This document shows, piece after piece, positions 27,672 to 37,539 of a stretch of 64,000 bases of DNA. The stretch's first letter is position 1. Each line of letters starts with the position of its first letter. The DNA lies in NCBI RefSeq assembly GCF_000285575.1, contig NZ_HE611050.1, positions 1,561,201 through 1,625,200 of the forward strand. The letters run 5' to 3'. The notes under the pieces were generated by a model. That model was not told the DNA's origin, did not search any database, and saw nothing but the letters and a program-made list of their open reading frames with translations. This stretch comes from Clostridium senegalense JC122 (GTDB lineage Bacteria > Bacillota > Clostridia > Clostridiales > Clostridiaceae). The translations under genes were made by a program, and so were the position numbers.

Positions 27672-29231
27672 TTATGTCATATATGGTACAAATATTAGCA
27701 ATGTTATAATTGAATCAATAATTAAAGATATTGATAATGGTATTAAAGTAAGTATTTCTGTGTCCTTTTTATAAAAGTTATAACCTAATCCATAACTTAA
27801 AGCACCTATAATTAAGCATACTATAGTTCCAACTATAGTATTAGATATAAATTGAGGAAGTAACATTTTATAGGATCCATACACTGTTGTTATTATTGCA
27901 TAGCATTTAGCAATGATTGCAAAGCATGCTAAAACAATAAAACTCTTAGCTCTCTTTTCTTTTGTAAAGCTATAATCAAAAAAGCTAACTATACCACCAA
28001 TTACAAAAACCGGTATCAACCATTTTATTGCTAATACAAATAAATATGAAAATGAATAAGCTATTCCTTGAACTGTTGCTATTAACGCCTGAGAATATTC
28101 CTCTTTTCTTGACTCATTATTAATTTTTTTGAAATCTTCATTAGTAGATGCTATATTTATATTAAATTTTTTATCATTTTTAAAACTTACAAATGACGCA
28201 ATATCACCATTTATATATGGATAAATACAAAGTTCTCTAAGTCTAGTTACGTAAGAAAATTCTTTTACTTTTCCATCATTTATAATATAATCTATTATAT
28301 TTTCTTGATAATCTTTTTTACCAAATAATCTAGGAGTAGTAGCTAAAAATCTTGCACCTTTTTCTGAATAGAAACCTTTGTTATAATATACTTCTTCACT
28401 GTTATTTACCCTTAATTTAGATATATCAACTTCATTATTATTTAATCCATACTTTATAAGTTTTGAACCTGAAAAAACACCTTTAGTTTCCTCTTCTAGT
28501 AGTATATATCCATATTTATCATCTGCAGAACATGCCATGTTAGAATAAACTACATTTTGCATTTTAGGAAGTTCTTTTATATCTTTTACTATATTGAACT
28601 GGTTATTTTCAAATATAACCGCTTTTAAATTAGTTTGTTTTTCTAAAAAAGTTATAAGATATTTATCCTTTAACTTTACAGAAGATATCATAGATACGCC
28701 TTTTTCATCTAACTCTTTTATTTCTTCTGTCTTTGTATTTATAACTTCTATTTTATCACTTGTACAAATTAAAATTAAATTATCATCCAGTTGTTTCATT
28801 TCTATTATATCTTCAATTTTTTTACTATCTTTTTTATTAAAGTTTTCATCTAAAATTAAAGTTTCCATATATCCTACAGAATTTTTAGTTGATGTAAAAC
28901 TAAACCAATAACCATCTTTAGATTTACAAAGTGATGTGCCCATTATAAAATCTTCATCTATATCATAAGCTTTTTCATCAATAATTTTTCCTACACTATC
29001 TGTAATGCTAATCTTCAACTTATCCTTGTCGTCATATCCAACTATTACTTTCTCTTCATCTTTTAGAATTGGAGCTGGATTTTTTATCACTCCCTCGCCC
29101 ACAATTACTTCTTTACTCCAAATTTTAGATGGAGGACTCTTATAATATCCTAAACTTGTTATATAATTTAGAATCAAAATTATCCCCGTTAATAATACTA
29201 ACCCTCCTATATATATTCTCCTTTTTTTCAT
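27672..29231 (-). CDS. large membrane protein of unknown function, paralog B
   Basis: A 519-residue paralog of the 8103-9761 product. It has an N-terminal anchor (about 7-24), then an extracytoplasmic beta-rich segment of about 350 residues with repeated V/I-x-x-K-D turns, then four or five C-terminal membrane segments ending LIFVPYMT. Shared marks with the paralog are IWSKEVIVGEG / KWSKAVLVEQG and a SYKMLLPQF / SYKDMMPPYF block. Here no transporter gene is attached; the RsgI-like gene is divergent. No named family is recognised. The start has GGAGGCGGGGAG. Confidence 0.8.
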   Translation of the reverse strand: MKKRRIYIGGLVLLTGIILILNYITSLGYYKSPPSKIWSKEVIVGEGVIKNPAPILKDEEKVIVGYDDKDKLKISITDSVGKIIDEKAYDIDEDFIMGTSLCKSKDGYWFSFTSTKNSVGYMETLILDENFNKKDSKKIEDIIEMKQLDDNLILICTSDKIEVINTKTEEIKELDEKGVSMISSVKLKDKYLITFLEKQTNLKAVIFENNQFNIVKDIKELPKMQNVVYSNMACSADDKYGYILLEEETKGVFSGSKLIKYGLNNNEVDISKLRVNNSEEVYYNKGFYSEKGARFLATTPRLFGKKDYQENIIDYIINDGKVKEFSYVTRLRELCIYPYINGDIASFVSFKNDKKFNINIASTNEDFKKINNESRKEEYSQALIATVQGIAYSFSYLFVLAIKWLIPVFVIGGIVSFFDYSFTKEKRAKSFIVLACFAIIAKCYAIITTVYGSYKMLLPQFISNTIVGTIVCLIIGALSYGLGYNFYKKDTEILTLIPLSISLIIDSIITLLIFVPYMT

Positions 29232-29375
29232 CTCCCCGCCTCCAAATTTTCAAAATTCTGTATTTTCTAACTTTTATTATACTCTCTGTTTTATATATGT
29301 TCAATTATATGATATTATTATAATTAGTTAATTCAAAATTAACATTCTAATTTATAAATTTGAAAGGATTTATCT

Positions 29376-29948
29376 ATGAAAAGAACAGGTAAAATAATTA
29401 ATATTGAAAAAAATAAAGTATATCTTCTTACTAAAGATAAAGAATTTATAACTGTAAAAAAAAATAACATAAATCCTAAAATGGGGAATATATATACAGG
29501 AACTGTAATTCAAAAGAAAACTTTAGTTCAAAAACTTCTTATATCTTTTCTTTTAATAGGTATAATTTCAGCTAGTATTTTAACTTATACTCAATTTGCT
29601 ACTAAATATGTTGTAATTGCTGATTTTAATTCTAATGTGAGATTTGAAGTTACATCCTCTGGTAAAATATCTAATGTATCTTCTAAAGATGCTGAAGGAA
29701 TAGAACTAATTAACAATACCAACGTGCTTGGAAATACATTAAATGATGGCCTTATTATACTATTTGATGAAGCTTTAAAAGAAAAAAAGATTTCAATCCC
29801 TAATGGGTATTACATTGGAAAAGTCTTAGTATTTGTATCAAATAATAAGACAGAATTACCATTAGACCTTAATACATTTGTAAGTCATGCGGAAAAAAAT
29901 AATTTTGTAGTAACTGTAAATAATAATACCGGTGATTTTGATCAATAA
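29376..29948 (+). CDS. RsgI-like anti-sigma domain membrane protein
   Basis: A 190-residue single-pass protein. Residues 1-50 look like an RsgI N-terminal anti-sigma-I domain (KRTGKIINIEKNKVYLLTKDKEFITV). One membrane segment is at about 53-71, and an external domain of about 115 residues begins FATKYVVIADFNSNVRFEV, the conserved RsgI periplasmic start. Known RsgI proteins bind SigI and sense external substrates. No sigI gene is adjacent, so this is an orphan or a stray copy. Ribosome site GAAAGGA. Confidence 0.7.
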   Translation: MKRTGKIINIEKNKVYLLTKDKEFITVKKNNINPKMGNIYTGTVIQKKTLVQKLLISFLLIGIISASILTYTQFATKYVVIADFNSNVRFEVTSSGKISNVSSKDAEGIELINNTNVLGNTLNDGLIILFDEALKEKKISIPNGYYIGKVLVFVSNNKTELPLDLNTFVSHAEKNNFVVTVNNNTGDFDQ

Positions 29949-29985
29949 AAAGCAGCTTAATATTTATTAAGTTGCTTCTTATTTT
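29948..29985 (+). terminator. terminator after the RsgI-like gene
   Basis: AAGCAGCTTAATA/TATTAAGTTGCTT hairpin followed by T-rich sequence. Confidence 0.75.
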
Positions 29986-29991
29986 CATCTA

Positions 29992-31170
29992 TTATTTAAC
30001 GAATCTAGGAATTTGAAACTTTAACTTAGCGCTTGTACACTGACTTAAAATTCGTTCATATCTAGCGGCCTGTTTATATGCCCATGATACATCTGTAGCA
30101 TATTGTTTCCATCCACTTGGATATTCTCCTATAGCCCATCTCATTTCATATAATGTATCTTTATCATCCATATCAGTCACTTGTGAACAGTGTATATATC
30201 TTTCTCCAATCCATTTAGCACCACCGATTATAGATTTTTCTGGAGTTGTCCACCCTTGCTCGTATGCAGTTTTTGCTCCTCCATTTATAGGATCGCTATC
30301 TACTGCTCCTATACCGTACATATTGTATACTTTAACAGTCTTTCCATCTGGAGTTTTATAATCTACTCCATTAGCTAACTGAGATGTTCCAACCCCTGTT
30401 TCTAATGCACAATGTAAATTTAAATATACAGGATTTATATCATATGTTTTTCCCGCTTCTATAAACACTGAACCTTTATCTTTTATAATACCTTTTGTAT
30501 TTATCTCCCTATTTAAAACTTCTGGTGATATACCATCTATATATTTTAAACTTAAAAATTGATAAACTTGAGTACTATTTAAAGATAAATTCTCTGAATC
30601 AGCAAAAGCCTTAACATTTAATAAACTTCCATCAGATGTAAACGGTGAGTTTCTTAAAAATTTAATTAATTTTCCTGATTGACTTTGTACAAAATCATCT
30701 AATGTGAATGGATAATCTATATATTCAACTGTGCTTCCCGCTGGAACACTAATAGTATCTGTGTTTCTTTCAGTAGTAAAATCTATAACATAATTATTTT
30801 CAAGTCCGCTTCCAATTGAATTTGTAATTGAACTACTTACTAATAAACTATAAATAGTATTAGGGTCATATCCACCTTCTGGAGGGTTTACATTTATAAC
30901 CTTATTGTTAGCATCATAGCTAATAGATATAGGTTGGCTTACGCCACCATTTACTGTTGTAACTTTAATAGAACTTTCTAGTGAATTAATAGCACTATCA
31001 TTTAGTGTATCATTAAGGCATATACTCCAAACTTTATTAGTTGAAACACTTAATTTATGGTCAAAAACTTTAGGCTCTACTGCTGCATGTACCCTTGATG
31101 TTGTAATAATCATAGTAGCCATTATTAATAAAAATACGCTTATAATAGAAAACCTCTTTTTTCTCTTCAT
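29992..31170 (-). CDS. secreted endo-beta-N-acetylglucosaminidase with Ig-like domain
   Basis: A 392-residue secreted autolysin that cuts the glycan chain of peptidoglycan. The signal peptide is residues 1-29 (ending VHA). An Ig-like domain (about 31-130, EPKVFDHKLSVSTNKVW) of the SbsA type follows. The C-terminal glucosaminidase domain (about 150-380) has the catalytic Glu in LHCALETGVGTSQLANG and the conserved YNMYGIGAVDSDP and AKWIGERYIH blocks. Such enzymes act in daughter-cell separation and turnover. The stop is just downstream of the RsgI-like terminator. Confidence 0.9.
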   Translation of the reverse strand: MKRKKRFSIISVFLLIMATMIITTSRVHAAVEPKVFDHKLSVSTNKVWSICLNDTLNDSAINSLESSIKVTTVNGGVSQPISISYDANNKVINVNPPEGGYDPNTIYSLLVSSSITNSIGSGLENNYVIDFTTERNTDTISVPAGSTVEYIDYPFTLDDFVQSQSGKLIKFLRNSPFTSDGSLLNVKAFADSENLSLNSTQVYQFLSLKYIDGISPEVLNREINTKGIIKDKGSVFIEAGKTYDINPVYLNLHCALETGVGTSQLANGVDYKTPDGKTVKVYNMYGIGAVDSDPINGGAKTAYEQGWTTPEKSIIGGAKWIGERYIHCSQVTDMDDKDTLYEMRWAIGEYPSGWKQYATDVSWAYKQAARYERILSQCTSAKLKFQIPRFVK

Positions 31171-31488
31171 TTTTCCCCCTCTTTTCTTAATATTGCTTGT
31201 CCAATTTTAATGAAGTATTGTTATAAATTTAAATATTATTTTCTTTTAAAAACAATTTCACTAATCATTAGACAATAGCTTATAAAGCATACTTAAATTA
31301 TACATGATGATTCCTTTAATTTGTATATTTATTTATATTTTTGTAAATTTAAATTATATTGTATAGTTATATAGTGAAAGAAGATACAGTAATTTATATA
31401 AAAATATTATATTTAATTTTTATACTTAGTTTTTAAGTATATAATATTAATATATACTTATAATATTTTTAGAAAAGGAACGATGTAT
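31171..31488. other. intergenic region between divergent glucosaminidase and rluF genes
   Basis: AT-rich. AAAAGGAA before rluF is the only clear signal. No RNA gene or repeat is evident. Confidence 0.5.
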
Positions 31489-32232
31489 ATGGATAAAAAA
31501 ATCGCTTTAGGCATCAGATTAAATAAATACATAAGTGAAAGTGGATTCTGTTCTAGAAGAGAAGCAGATAGATTAATTGAAAAAGGTATAGTTTTTATAA
31601 ATAAACAAAAAGCTGATATCGGTACTAAAGTCCTACCTAATGACATTGTCACTGTAAATGGAGTAACTGTAAAACCTAAAAGTAAAAAGGTTTATATAGC
31701 ACTAAATAAACCTGTAGGAATTACTTGTACTACAGACACATCTATAAAAGGAAATATAGTTGACTTTATAAATTATCCTGAAAGAATATTTCATATAGGA
31801 CGATTAGATAAACCTTCTCAAGGATTAATTTTTCTAACAAACGATGGAGATATTGTAAATAAAATTTTACGTTCAGGAAATAATCATGAAAAAGAGTATT
31901 TAGTTACTGTTAATAAGCCAATTACTGATAATTTTATTAAATCTATGTCTAATGGCGTACCTATATTAGATACAATTACAAAAAAATGCTTTGTAAAAAA
32001 AGAAAGTACTTCTGTTTTCAGAATTATATTAACTCAAGGTCTAAATAGACAGATAAGAAGAATGTGTGATTATTTAGGATATGACGTAGTAAAGCTTGAA
32101 AGAATTCGTATTATGAATGTTACACTAAAAGATATTCCTGTAGGTAAATGGAGATACTTAACGGAAAAGGAAATGGGTGTTATAAACTCTCTTGTAAAAG
32201 ATTCTGTAAAAACAGAAGATGCTTCTTTATAA
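31489..32232 (+). CDS. rluF: 23S rRNA pseudouridine synthase RluF
   Basis: A 247-residue enzyme of the RsuA/RluB family that makes pseudouridine in 23S rRNA. An S4 RNA-binding domain ([20 protein letters not shown]) at the N-terminus is followed by the catalytic [18 protein letters not shown] block (catalytic Asp), NHEKEYLV and [11 protein letters not shown]. The match to RluF rather than RsuA is by the overall pattern and the IRIMNVTL ending. The ATG at 31489 is preferred since AAGGA lies nine bases ahead, against three for the ATG at 31483. A strong terminator follows. Confidence 0.9.
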   Translation: MDKKIALGIRLNKYISESGFCSRREADRLIEKGIVFINKQKADIGTKVLPNDIVTVNGVTVKPKSKKVYIALNKPVGITCTTDTSIKGNIVDFINYPERIFHIGRLDKPSQGLIFLTNDGDIVNKILRSGNNHEKEYLVTVNKPITDNFIKSMSNGVPILDTITKKCFVKKESTSVFRIILTQGLNRQIRRMCDYLGYDVVKLERIRIMNVTLKDIPVGKWRYLTEKEMGVINSLVKDSVKTEDASL

Positions 32233-32283
32233 TTAACTTGTTATGGGAACGTACTTTGAAAATTCTACTTATATATAAAAAAA

Positions 32284-32322
32284 TTAAAGGTGATTTTTAA
32301 GTTTTAAAATCACCTTTAATTT
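32284..32322. terminator. terminator after rluF
   Basis: TTAAAGGTGATTTT/AAAATCACCTTTAA hairpin between convergent genes. Confidence 0.8.
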
Positions 32323-32348
32323 ATGAATTTTTTATTATTATAAAAAAT

Positions 32349-32954
32349 CTATTCTTCTTTTTCTGCTGGCTTTTCAAGGTCAGCTTTAAATAATGTTTTA
32401 AAATCATCATTAATTAATTCTTTATTTTCCTTTGTCTCTTTTAAGCTTGGTTCATCAGTTTCTGAAATATCAAACATAACTTCATAAACAGTAGTTGGTA
32501 CTTTATCATCACCATAAACTACCACATAAGATTTTTGTGATTTTTCTCCATTGGCGTTTTTATAGTAATCATAAACTTTAATTTTACTTAAATCTACTTT
32601 TTTATCTGTCATCTCTTTATCTATAATTTCTTTTGTCTTTTTAATATACTCTTCTTTCTTTGCAGCATTTACTTCTTTTTTTACATCATTTAATATCTTA
32701 ATAGTACCTATATCATCATAGTAATAATCTTTTTCAGATACAGCATTTAATAATTGTCCAAATTCTTCATATTTAACTTCTTCAGCTTTTTCTTCAGTTT
32801 TTTCTTCATCCTTTTTATTTTCATCTTTTTTATTAGTAGTTTCTGTGTTTGTTGTATTTTCTTTTGTATCATTTTTATTAGTTGTATTAGCTCCACATGC
32901 TGTTAATGAAAATGTTAAAACTGCTGCTAACACAATTGATAATACCTTTTTCAT
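32349..32954 (-). CDS. lipoprotein of unknown function
   Basis: A 201-residue exported lipoprotein. The signal peptide ends LTAC with the lipidated Cys near residue 20. A low-complexity Asn/Thr/Lys/Glu linker (about 22-60) leads to a globular domain (YEEFGQLLNAVSEKDYYYDD). No named family is recognised. The start has TTGGGGGTT ahead. It is a single gene with a long AT-rich upstream region that contains a DnaA-box cluster. Confidence 0.85.
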   Translation of the reverse strand: MKKVLSIVLAAVLTFSLTACGANTTNKNDTKENTTNTETTNKKDENKKDEEKTEEKAEEVKYEEFGQLLNAVSEKDYYYDDIGTIKILNDVKKEVNAAKKEEYIKKTKEIIDKEMTDKKVDLSKIKVYDYYKNANGEKSQKSYVVVYGDDKVPTTVYEVMFDISETDEPSLKETKENKELINDDFKTLFKADLEKPAEKEE

Positions 32955-33497
32955 TTCATAACCCCCAATTTAATTAGTTATTTTTTCCAATTGGCTCTTT
33001 TTCAATTATATCAATTTTTTAAAAGTTTTTCAATATTTAAAATAATCTTAATATTTTTAATTATTTTTTTTATAAACAATTAACAACTTTATCACATAAA
33101 TCGCAGTTCTTATGAAAAATTTGTAAATATTCTTATATTCTTGAAAAAGTTATTAACATTATCCACAGACTTCTTGTTGATAATCTGTTGAGTTATTGTT
33201 AATACTTATTTATACTTTAATTTTTCTAGAATAATTTTAATGAAAATTAAAATAATATAGATGTACTTACACTGTTTATTTTTAAATTATTTTTTATGCA
33301 CATTATCAACATGATTGTTTATAATTTGTGGATAAGTTTTATATTATTTATTGTTTCAAAAATTTAACTGATAATTAATATTATTTAAAAACAATTAAAA
33401 TTTGAATTGTTAAAATATTCTGTAATTTATGGTATAATTTTCTTATCAAATGTTTTTACTTCTTTCCCATACCACAAGCACATTGGGGGTTGATAAA
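32955..33497. other. intergenic region with a DnaA-box cluster
   Basis: Very AT-rich DNA between divergent genes. It holds the DnaA-box cluster entered separately (33159-33335) and, at its plus-strand end, TATAAT near 33433. Confidence 0.6.
33159..33335. promoter_or_regulatory. DnaA-box cluster A
   Basis: Matches to TTATNCACA: TTATCCACA at 33159-33167, TTATGCACA at 33294-33302 and, on the other strand, TTATCCACA at 33335-33327. One-mismatch copies are TTATCAACA at 33303-33311 and TTATCAACA on the minus strand at 33183-33175. Three perfect and two near boxes fall in 177 bases of non-coding DNA. Confidence 0.7.
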
Positions 33498-33683
33498 ATG
33501 TCTAATAACGTTATTTATGTAGACTTTAAATCTAGAAAAAAATTAAAAATCATAGTAAATTATCTAGTTTTTTTCTATAAAAAAAATCAAATCTTTTTTA
33601 ACAATAAAAATCCTAAAGAAAATAAAAATAATAAACCTTACAATATGAGATTAAAAATTTATAACTATAAAAATCAGTTATAA
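33498..33683 (+). CDS. small basic protein of unknown function
   Basis: A 61-residue protein with very high Lys, Asn and Tyr content, starting MSNNVIYVDFKSRKKLK. The start is set by TTGGGGGTT upstream (33484-33492). The VIYVDFKSRKK start resembles that of other small clostridial proteins. No domain is recognised. A promoter-like TATAAT at 33433 precedes it. Confidence 0.6.
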   Translation: MSNNVIYVDFKSRKKLKIIVNYLVFFYKKNQIFFNNKNPKENKNNKPYNMRLKIYNYKNQL

Positions 33684-33969
33684 ACATAGATATACAAAAC
33701 TTTTAAAATATAAGTTTATATATAATTTTACAATTCTATATATTATTTAATTTCAAATAATAGTTAGTATGATTATTTTATACCCTGTATTTAATAATTA
33801 TACTGACTGTTTATTTTTATAAATATTTTATACTTATTTTACTTTCTCCTAATATTTCGTATAATAAATAATATTAAGGATAAATCTATTTTATAATTAT
33901 AATTTAATATTTTAAAAAATATTAAATTATTCATTTATAGATAATTCTATATTTGTTTGGAGGTTTTTT

Positions 33970-34440
33970 ATGAGAATCGGACTAGGTTATGATGTACATA
34001 GACTTACAGATAACAGAAAACTTATATTAGGTGGAGTTACTATTCCTTATGAGAAAGGTCTTTTAGGTCATTCTGATGCAGACGTACTTATTCATGCCAT
34101 TATGGATAGTCTTTTAGGAGCTGCAGCTCTAGGAGATATAGGTAAGCACTTTCCTGACACAGATGAAAAATACAAAGGAATTTCTAGTATGGAACTTTTA
34201 AAACATGTCGGTGATTTATTAAAAAAACATAACTATACTATAGGTAACATAGATGCCACTATAATAGCCCAGAAACCTAAAATGGCTCCTTATATCGCTA
34301 CAATGGTATCTAACATAAGTGATTCACTTAATATAGATTGTAATAGAATTAATGTGAAAGCTACAACTGAGGAAGGTTTAGGATTTACTGGAACTGGAGA
34401 AGGTATATCTTCTCAAAGTATATGTTTACTTATAGATTAA
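33970..34440 (+). CDS. ispF: 2-C-methyl-D-erythritol 2,4-cyclodiphosphate synthase
   Basis: The fifth enzyme of the MEP isoprenoid pathway. The 156-residue trimer has the zinc site DVHR (residues 8-11) with [15 protein letters not shown] (about 39-53), the loop PKMAPYI, and the C-terminal [16 protein letters not shown]. The start has TGGAGGT ahead. It is a single gene with a terminator; ispD is not adjacent. Confidence 0.97.
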   Translation: MRIGLGYDVHRLTDNRKLILGGVTIPYEKGLLGHSDADVLIHAIMDSLLGAAALGDIGKHFPDTDEKYKGISSMELLKHVGDLLKKHNYTIGNIDATIIAQKPKMAPYIATMVSNISDSLNIDCNRINVKATTEEGLGFTGTGEGISSQSICLLID

Positions 34441-34472
34441 TTATTATGTAAATAAAATTTTTATTTAAAGTT

Positions 34473-34498
34473 TAAAAGGATGCTTTTGCATCCTTTTC
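34473..34498. terminator. terminator after ispF
   Basis: AAAAGGATGC/GCATCCTTTT hairpin. Confidence 0.8.
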
Positions 34499-34510
34499 TT
34501 TATGAATCAA

Positions 34511-34900
34511 TTATTCAACTGTTTTCTTTTCACTTTCACCTAATAATATTGCAGAAAGTCTTATGAGTGTCTTGATGTCTTCTTCTGTTAGTTTTTCTAT
34601 ACCATTAATACTTTCAAGATTTTCTTTTACCACATTTAATGCAGTTTCCTCTTTTACTGGATTAGACATGTTATTAAAGTTTTCTTCAACATATCTAACT
34701 CCATCCATTATTATTCTCAATATCTTTTTCGTATTTTCATCTGCTACTCCTAATTCATCTAACATATCAATAATTGTATATCCGAAATTTAGGAATTTAT
34801 CATCTGGTATTATATTTTTCTTCTTCAACAGTCCTACAAGTATTCCAATTGCCAACACAACTAAAATTATAAGCAATGCTTGAACTAGACCATTTTGCAT
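34511..34900 (-). CDS. small membrane protein, LLH-holin-like
   Basis: A 129-residue protein with one N-terminal membrane segment (about 6-24) and a soluble helical tail ending in acidic and basic residues. The arrangement resembles the phage LLH-type holin family, but no phage genes are near, so a holin role is not claimed. The start is 34900, with GGAGG seven bases ahead; the ATG at 34912 precedes that site. It is a single gene. Confidence 0.7.
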   Translation of the reverse strand: MQNGLVQALLIILVVLAIGILVGLLKKKNIIPDDKFLNFGYTIIDMLDELGVADENTKKILRIIMDGVRYVEENFNNMSNPVKEETALNVVKENLESINGIEKLTEEDIKTLIRLSAILLGESEKKTVE

Positions 34901-35112
34901 AAAAGCCTCCATAAATTCCCCTCCAAATTATATTTTATTATTATATATATATTCTAGAGACCTTTATATTGCTACAAATCTACCCAAATTTATATTTAAT
35001 CATAAAAAAACATCAAAATAATTTTAACTATTATTTTGGTATTTCAAATAAAAACTAGCTTATATAAAACATTTTGCAATTTAAATTATCCCCCTATATT
35101 ATCTAAAATAAA

Positions 35113-35301
35113 CTAACATGTTTTTATTGCTTCAACAGGACAGTTTTTTTCTGCTTTTTTTGCATCGAATTCATTTATAACTGGAACTTTTTCTACTTTA
35201 ACATAAGCCTTATCACCAACACCTATTTCAAAAACTTCTGGGCATAGTTTTGCACAACTACCACAACTGATACATGTTGCTTTATCAACTTTTGCTATCA
35301 T
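35113..35301 (-). CDS. ferredoxin, single [4Fe-4S]
   Basis: A 62-residue electron carrier. CISCGSC (residues 10-16) plus the CP at residues 20-21 and NCPVEA (about 53-58) give one full CxxCxxC cluster site with a distant fourth Cys. The second cluster motif is incomplete, so it is a single-cluster ferredoxin. Small acidic proteins of this type donate low-potential electrons to many anaerobic enzymes. It is a single gene with GAGGTAATT before its start. Confidence 0.9.
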   Translation of the reverse strand: MIAKVDKATCISCGSCAKLCPEVFEIGVGDKAYVKVEKVPVINEFDAKKAEKNCPVEAIKTC

Positions 35302-35397
35302 ATAATTACCTCACTTTTTATTTATAGTTTAATTATAAAATTCCCAACAATATATGTTTTTATTCTTGCTTAATTTTTAAAATTATTTCTTTTTAAA

Positions 35398-35434
35398 AAG
35401 AAAAACTCTACATATTTTAGTAGAGTTTTTTATC
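35398..35434 (-). terminator. terminator after the YhcN-like lipoprotein gene
   Basis: AAAAACTCTACT/AGTAGAGTTTTT stem with a short loop and T-run on the minus strand. Confidence 0.8.
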
Positions 35435-35440
35435 TTATAA

Positions 35441-35941
35441 TTACATTATGTCTTTTTTAAATCCTTCAAAGTCACCTTTTACATCTTCCCATGTTTTTCC
35501 ACTACCTAAGTCTTCATACATTTTTTTAATTTTTACAGTCATTGCAGTATCATCACTAATTTTAACTGTAGTTACTTTATTATCTGTTTGTTTTATAGCA
35601 TCTTCTATTGCTTTATTAACTTCTGTTTTAGAAGTTATGTCATCATTATATGCTACACCTACTACAGCTGTATTGTCATGAACAACAGCACTGGCTTCTT
35701 TTACACCAGCTATTGTTGCTATTTTTTCTCTTATAACTTTAGATCTTTCAAGCTCAGCTGATTTTTCATTACCTGTAGCATTGTTTGCATTTCCTTTATT
35801 GTTTGTCATACCATTATTGTTTGTCATACCATTTTTATTTGTTGTATTGTCAGTTGTGTTTTTAGTACATCCAACTAATGGCATTGCAAGAAGTGATGCT
35901 GAAAGAACTAATGCCATAAGTCTTTTAGAATTTTTATTCAT
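35441..35941 (-). CDS. YhcN/YlaJ-type sporulation lipoprotein
   Basis: A 166-residue exported lipoprotein. The signal ends PLVGC, with Cys near residue 25. A short Asn-rich repeat (NNNGMTNNKG) links to a domain carrying AELERSKVIREKIATIAGVKEASAVVHD, like the YhcN/YlaJ family found on Bacillus spores. The family is thought to help spore coat or cortex formation but lacks a defined biochemistry. The start follows AGGAGG. Confidence 0.8.
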   Translation of the reverse strand: MNKNSKRLMALVLSASLLAMPLVGCTKNTTDNTTNKNGMTNNNGMTNNKGNANNATGNEKSAELERSKVIREKIATIAGVKEASAVVHDNTAVVGVAYNDDITSKTEVNKAIEDAIKQTDNKVTTVKISDDTAMTVKIKKMYEDLGSGKTWEDVKGDFEGFKKDIM

Positions 35942-36028
35942 TTAAATACCTCCTAAAATTATTATCTATTTCTCTATACTATTGTGCTCAACTTCAATAG
36001 TTTTTATTATAATTTTAGGAAATTAATT

Positions 36029-36249
36029 TTATACTGATATTACTTCTAAAAAAATATCTCTTTTTAATATATATTTTCCATCTTTAAATTCTAGCTCAAA
36101 TTCACTTACAGTGCTTACTTTCTCAGCTTTTTCAACATGAAATACATATCCATATTTATTTTTATTTTTAAAAAAATTTTATTATTTCTAACAACTTTTA
36201 ATTGATTTCCTAAGTTATCATATATCATTGTTGGAATCTCATTAATCAT
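36029..36249 (-). pseudogene. small gene of unknown function with a one-base frameshift
   Basis: The ATG at 36249 has a GGGAGAG ribosome site. The sequence reads 44 codons and stops after a T7 run (A7 on the plus strand, 36170-36176). Adding one base there opens a 73-codon frame that continues to a TAA at 36031-36029. The restored protein has YDNLGNQLKVV, FHVEKAEKVSTVSEFELEFKDG and LKRDIFLEV segments. No family is recognised. It is either a real shift or a homopolymer under-call. Confidence 0.5.
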
Positions 36250-36449
36250 AGCATCTCTCTCCCTTTAGTAAACTTTATTGTTGTCCTTATTGTCTTAATT
36301 CCCTGTGTCAATGATATATAATATTAAGAAACCCTTATATTTATGATTAATATTTTATGAATAATCTACATTCTTAAACTTTTAAATCAAATTTTACTTT
36401 TTAACCTAATTTATTAAATTATTATTTTTACATAAAAAATAATAAGGTA

Positions 36450-36478
36450 TCTTAAAACTATTTTTAAGATACCTTTAA
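36450..36478 (-). terminator. terminator after argF
   Basis: AAAGGTATCTTAAAAA/TTTTTAAGATACCTT hairpin, T-run on the minus strand. Confidence 0.8.
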
Positions 36479-36487
36479 AATTAAAAA

Positions 36488-37486
36488 TTATTTTCCTAAA
36501 GTAGCTACCATAACAGCTTTTATGGTATGCATTCTATTTTCAGCTTCATCAAATACTATTGATGCTTCACTTTCAAAAACTTCATCACTCACTTCCATTG
36601 CATCTATACCAAATTTATCAAAAACATCTTTTCCTACTTTCGTTTTTAAATCATGAAATGCTGGAAGGCAATGCATAAATTTAACATCTTTATTATTAGT
36701 TAACTCCATCATTTTTGAATTAACTTGATATGGTAGAAGAAGTTTTATTCTTTCCGCCCAAACTTCATCTGCTTCACCCATAGAAACCCATACATCTGTG
36801 TAAATTACATCTGCGCCATTAACGCCCTCTCCTACACTATCTGTTATTGTTATTTTTCCACCAGTACATTTTGAAATTTCTAAACATTTTTTTACCAGCT
36901 CTTCCTCTGGAAATAATGATTTTGGTGCAACTATTCTAAAATCCATTCCCATTTTAGCTGCTCCAATCATAAGAGCATTTGCCATATTATTTCTTCCATC
37001 TCCAGCATAAACAAATTTTATTTCATTAAGTGGTTTTGTAAAATGTTCTCTTATAGTTAAAAAATCTGCTAATACTTGTGTTGGGTGATCTTCATTAGTA
37101 AGACCATTCCATACAGGCACCCCTGAATACTTAGCTAAATCATTTACTACTTCTTGTCCAAATCCTCTGTACTCAATTCCATCAAACATTCTGCCTAAAA
37201 CTCTAGCAGTGTCTGCAATAGACTCTTTTTTTCCCATTTGACTTCCTGTAGGTCCTAAATAAGTTACATGTGCCCCTTGATCATGAGCCGCTACTTCAAA
37301 AGCACATCTTGTTCTAGTTGAATCTTTTTCAAATAATAATACTATATTTTTTCCCTTTAAAGTTGGTTGTTCTACCCCTGCATATTTTGCTCTTTTTAAT
37401 TCTTGTGCTAAGTCTAAAAAAAAGTTTATTTCTTTTGGTGAAAAATCCATTAGTGTTAAAAAGTTTCTGTTTCTTAAATTATACAT
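36488..37486 (-). CDS. argF: ornithine carbamoyltransferase
   Basis: A 332-residue enzyme. In the arginine deiminase pathway it runs in the catabolic direction, turning citrulline and phosphate into ornithine and carbamoyl phosphate. Motifs are [20 protein letters not shown] (about 55-74, carbamoyl phosphate loop), HPTQVLAD and HCLPAFHD. The ATG at 37486 has TTGGGGGTAT upstream; the in-frame ATG at 37501 precedes that site. It is last in arcC-arcA-argF. Length and neighbours favour the catabolic (arcB) role, so either symbol is used. Confidence 0.95.
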   Translation of the reverse strand: MYNLRNRNFLTLMDFSPKEINFFLDLAQELKRAKYAGVEQPTLKGKNIVLLFEKDSTRTRCAFEVAAHDQGAHVTYLGPTGSQMGKKESIADTARVLGRMFDGIEYRGFGQEVVNDLAKYSGVPVWNGLTNEDHPTQVLADFLTIREHFTKPLNEIKFVYAGDGRNNMANALMIGAAKMGMDFRIVAPKSLFPEEELVKKCLEISKCTGGKITITDSVGEGVNGADVIYTDVWVSMGEADEVWAERIKLLLPYQVNSKMMELTNNKDVKFMHCLPAFHDLKTKVGKDVFDKFGIDAMEVSDEVFESEASIVFDEAENRMHTIKAVMVATLGK

Positions 37487-37539
37487 TTTTAATACCCCCA
37501 AAACTATTTAAAATATATTATAATAATTTTCAATTTAAG

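Noticed and set aside
33159..33335. Reading the DnaA-box cluster as oriC itself
   Set aside because: No dnaA, dnaN or rpmH in the window; two similar clusters occur, so a regulatory role is the more cautious reading.
34511..34900. Prophage remnant based on the holin-like gene
   Set aside because: No other phage gene nearby; the resemblance is weak.
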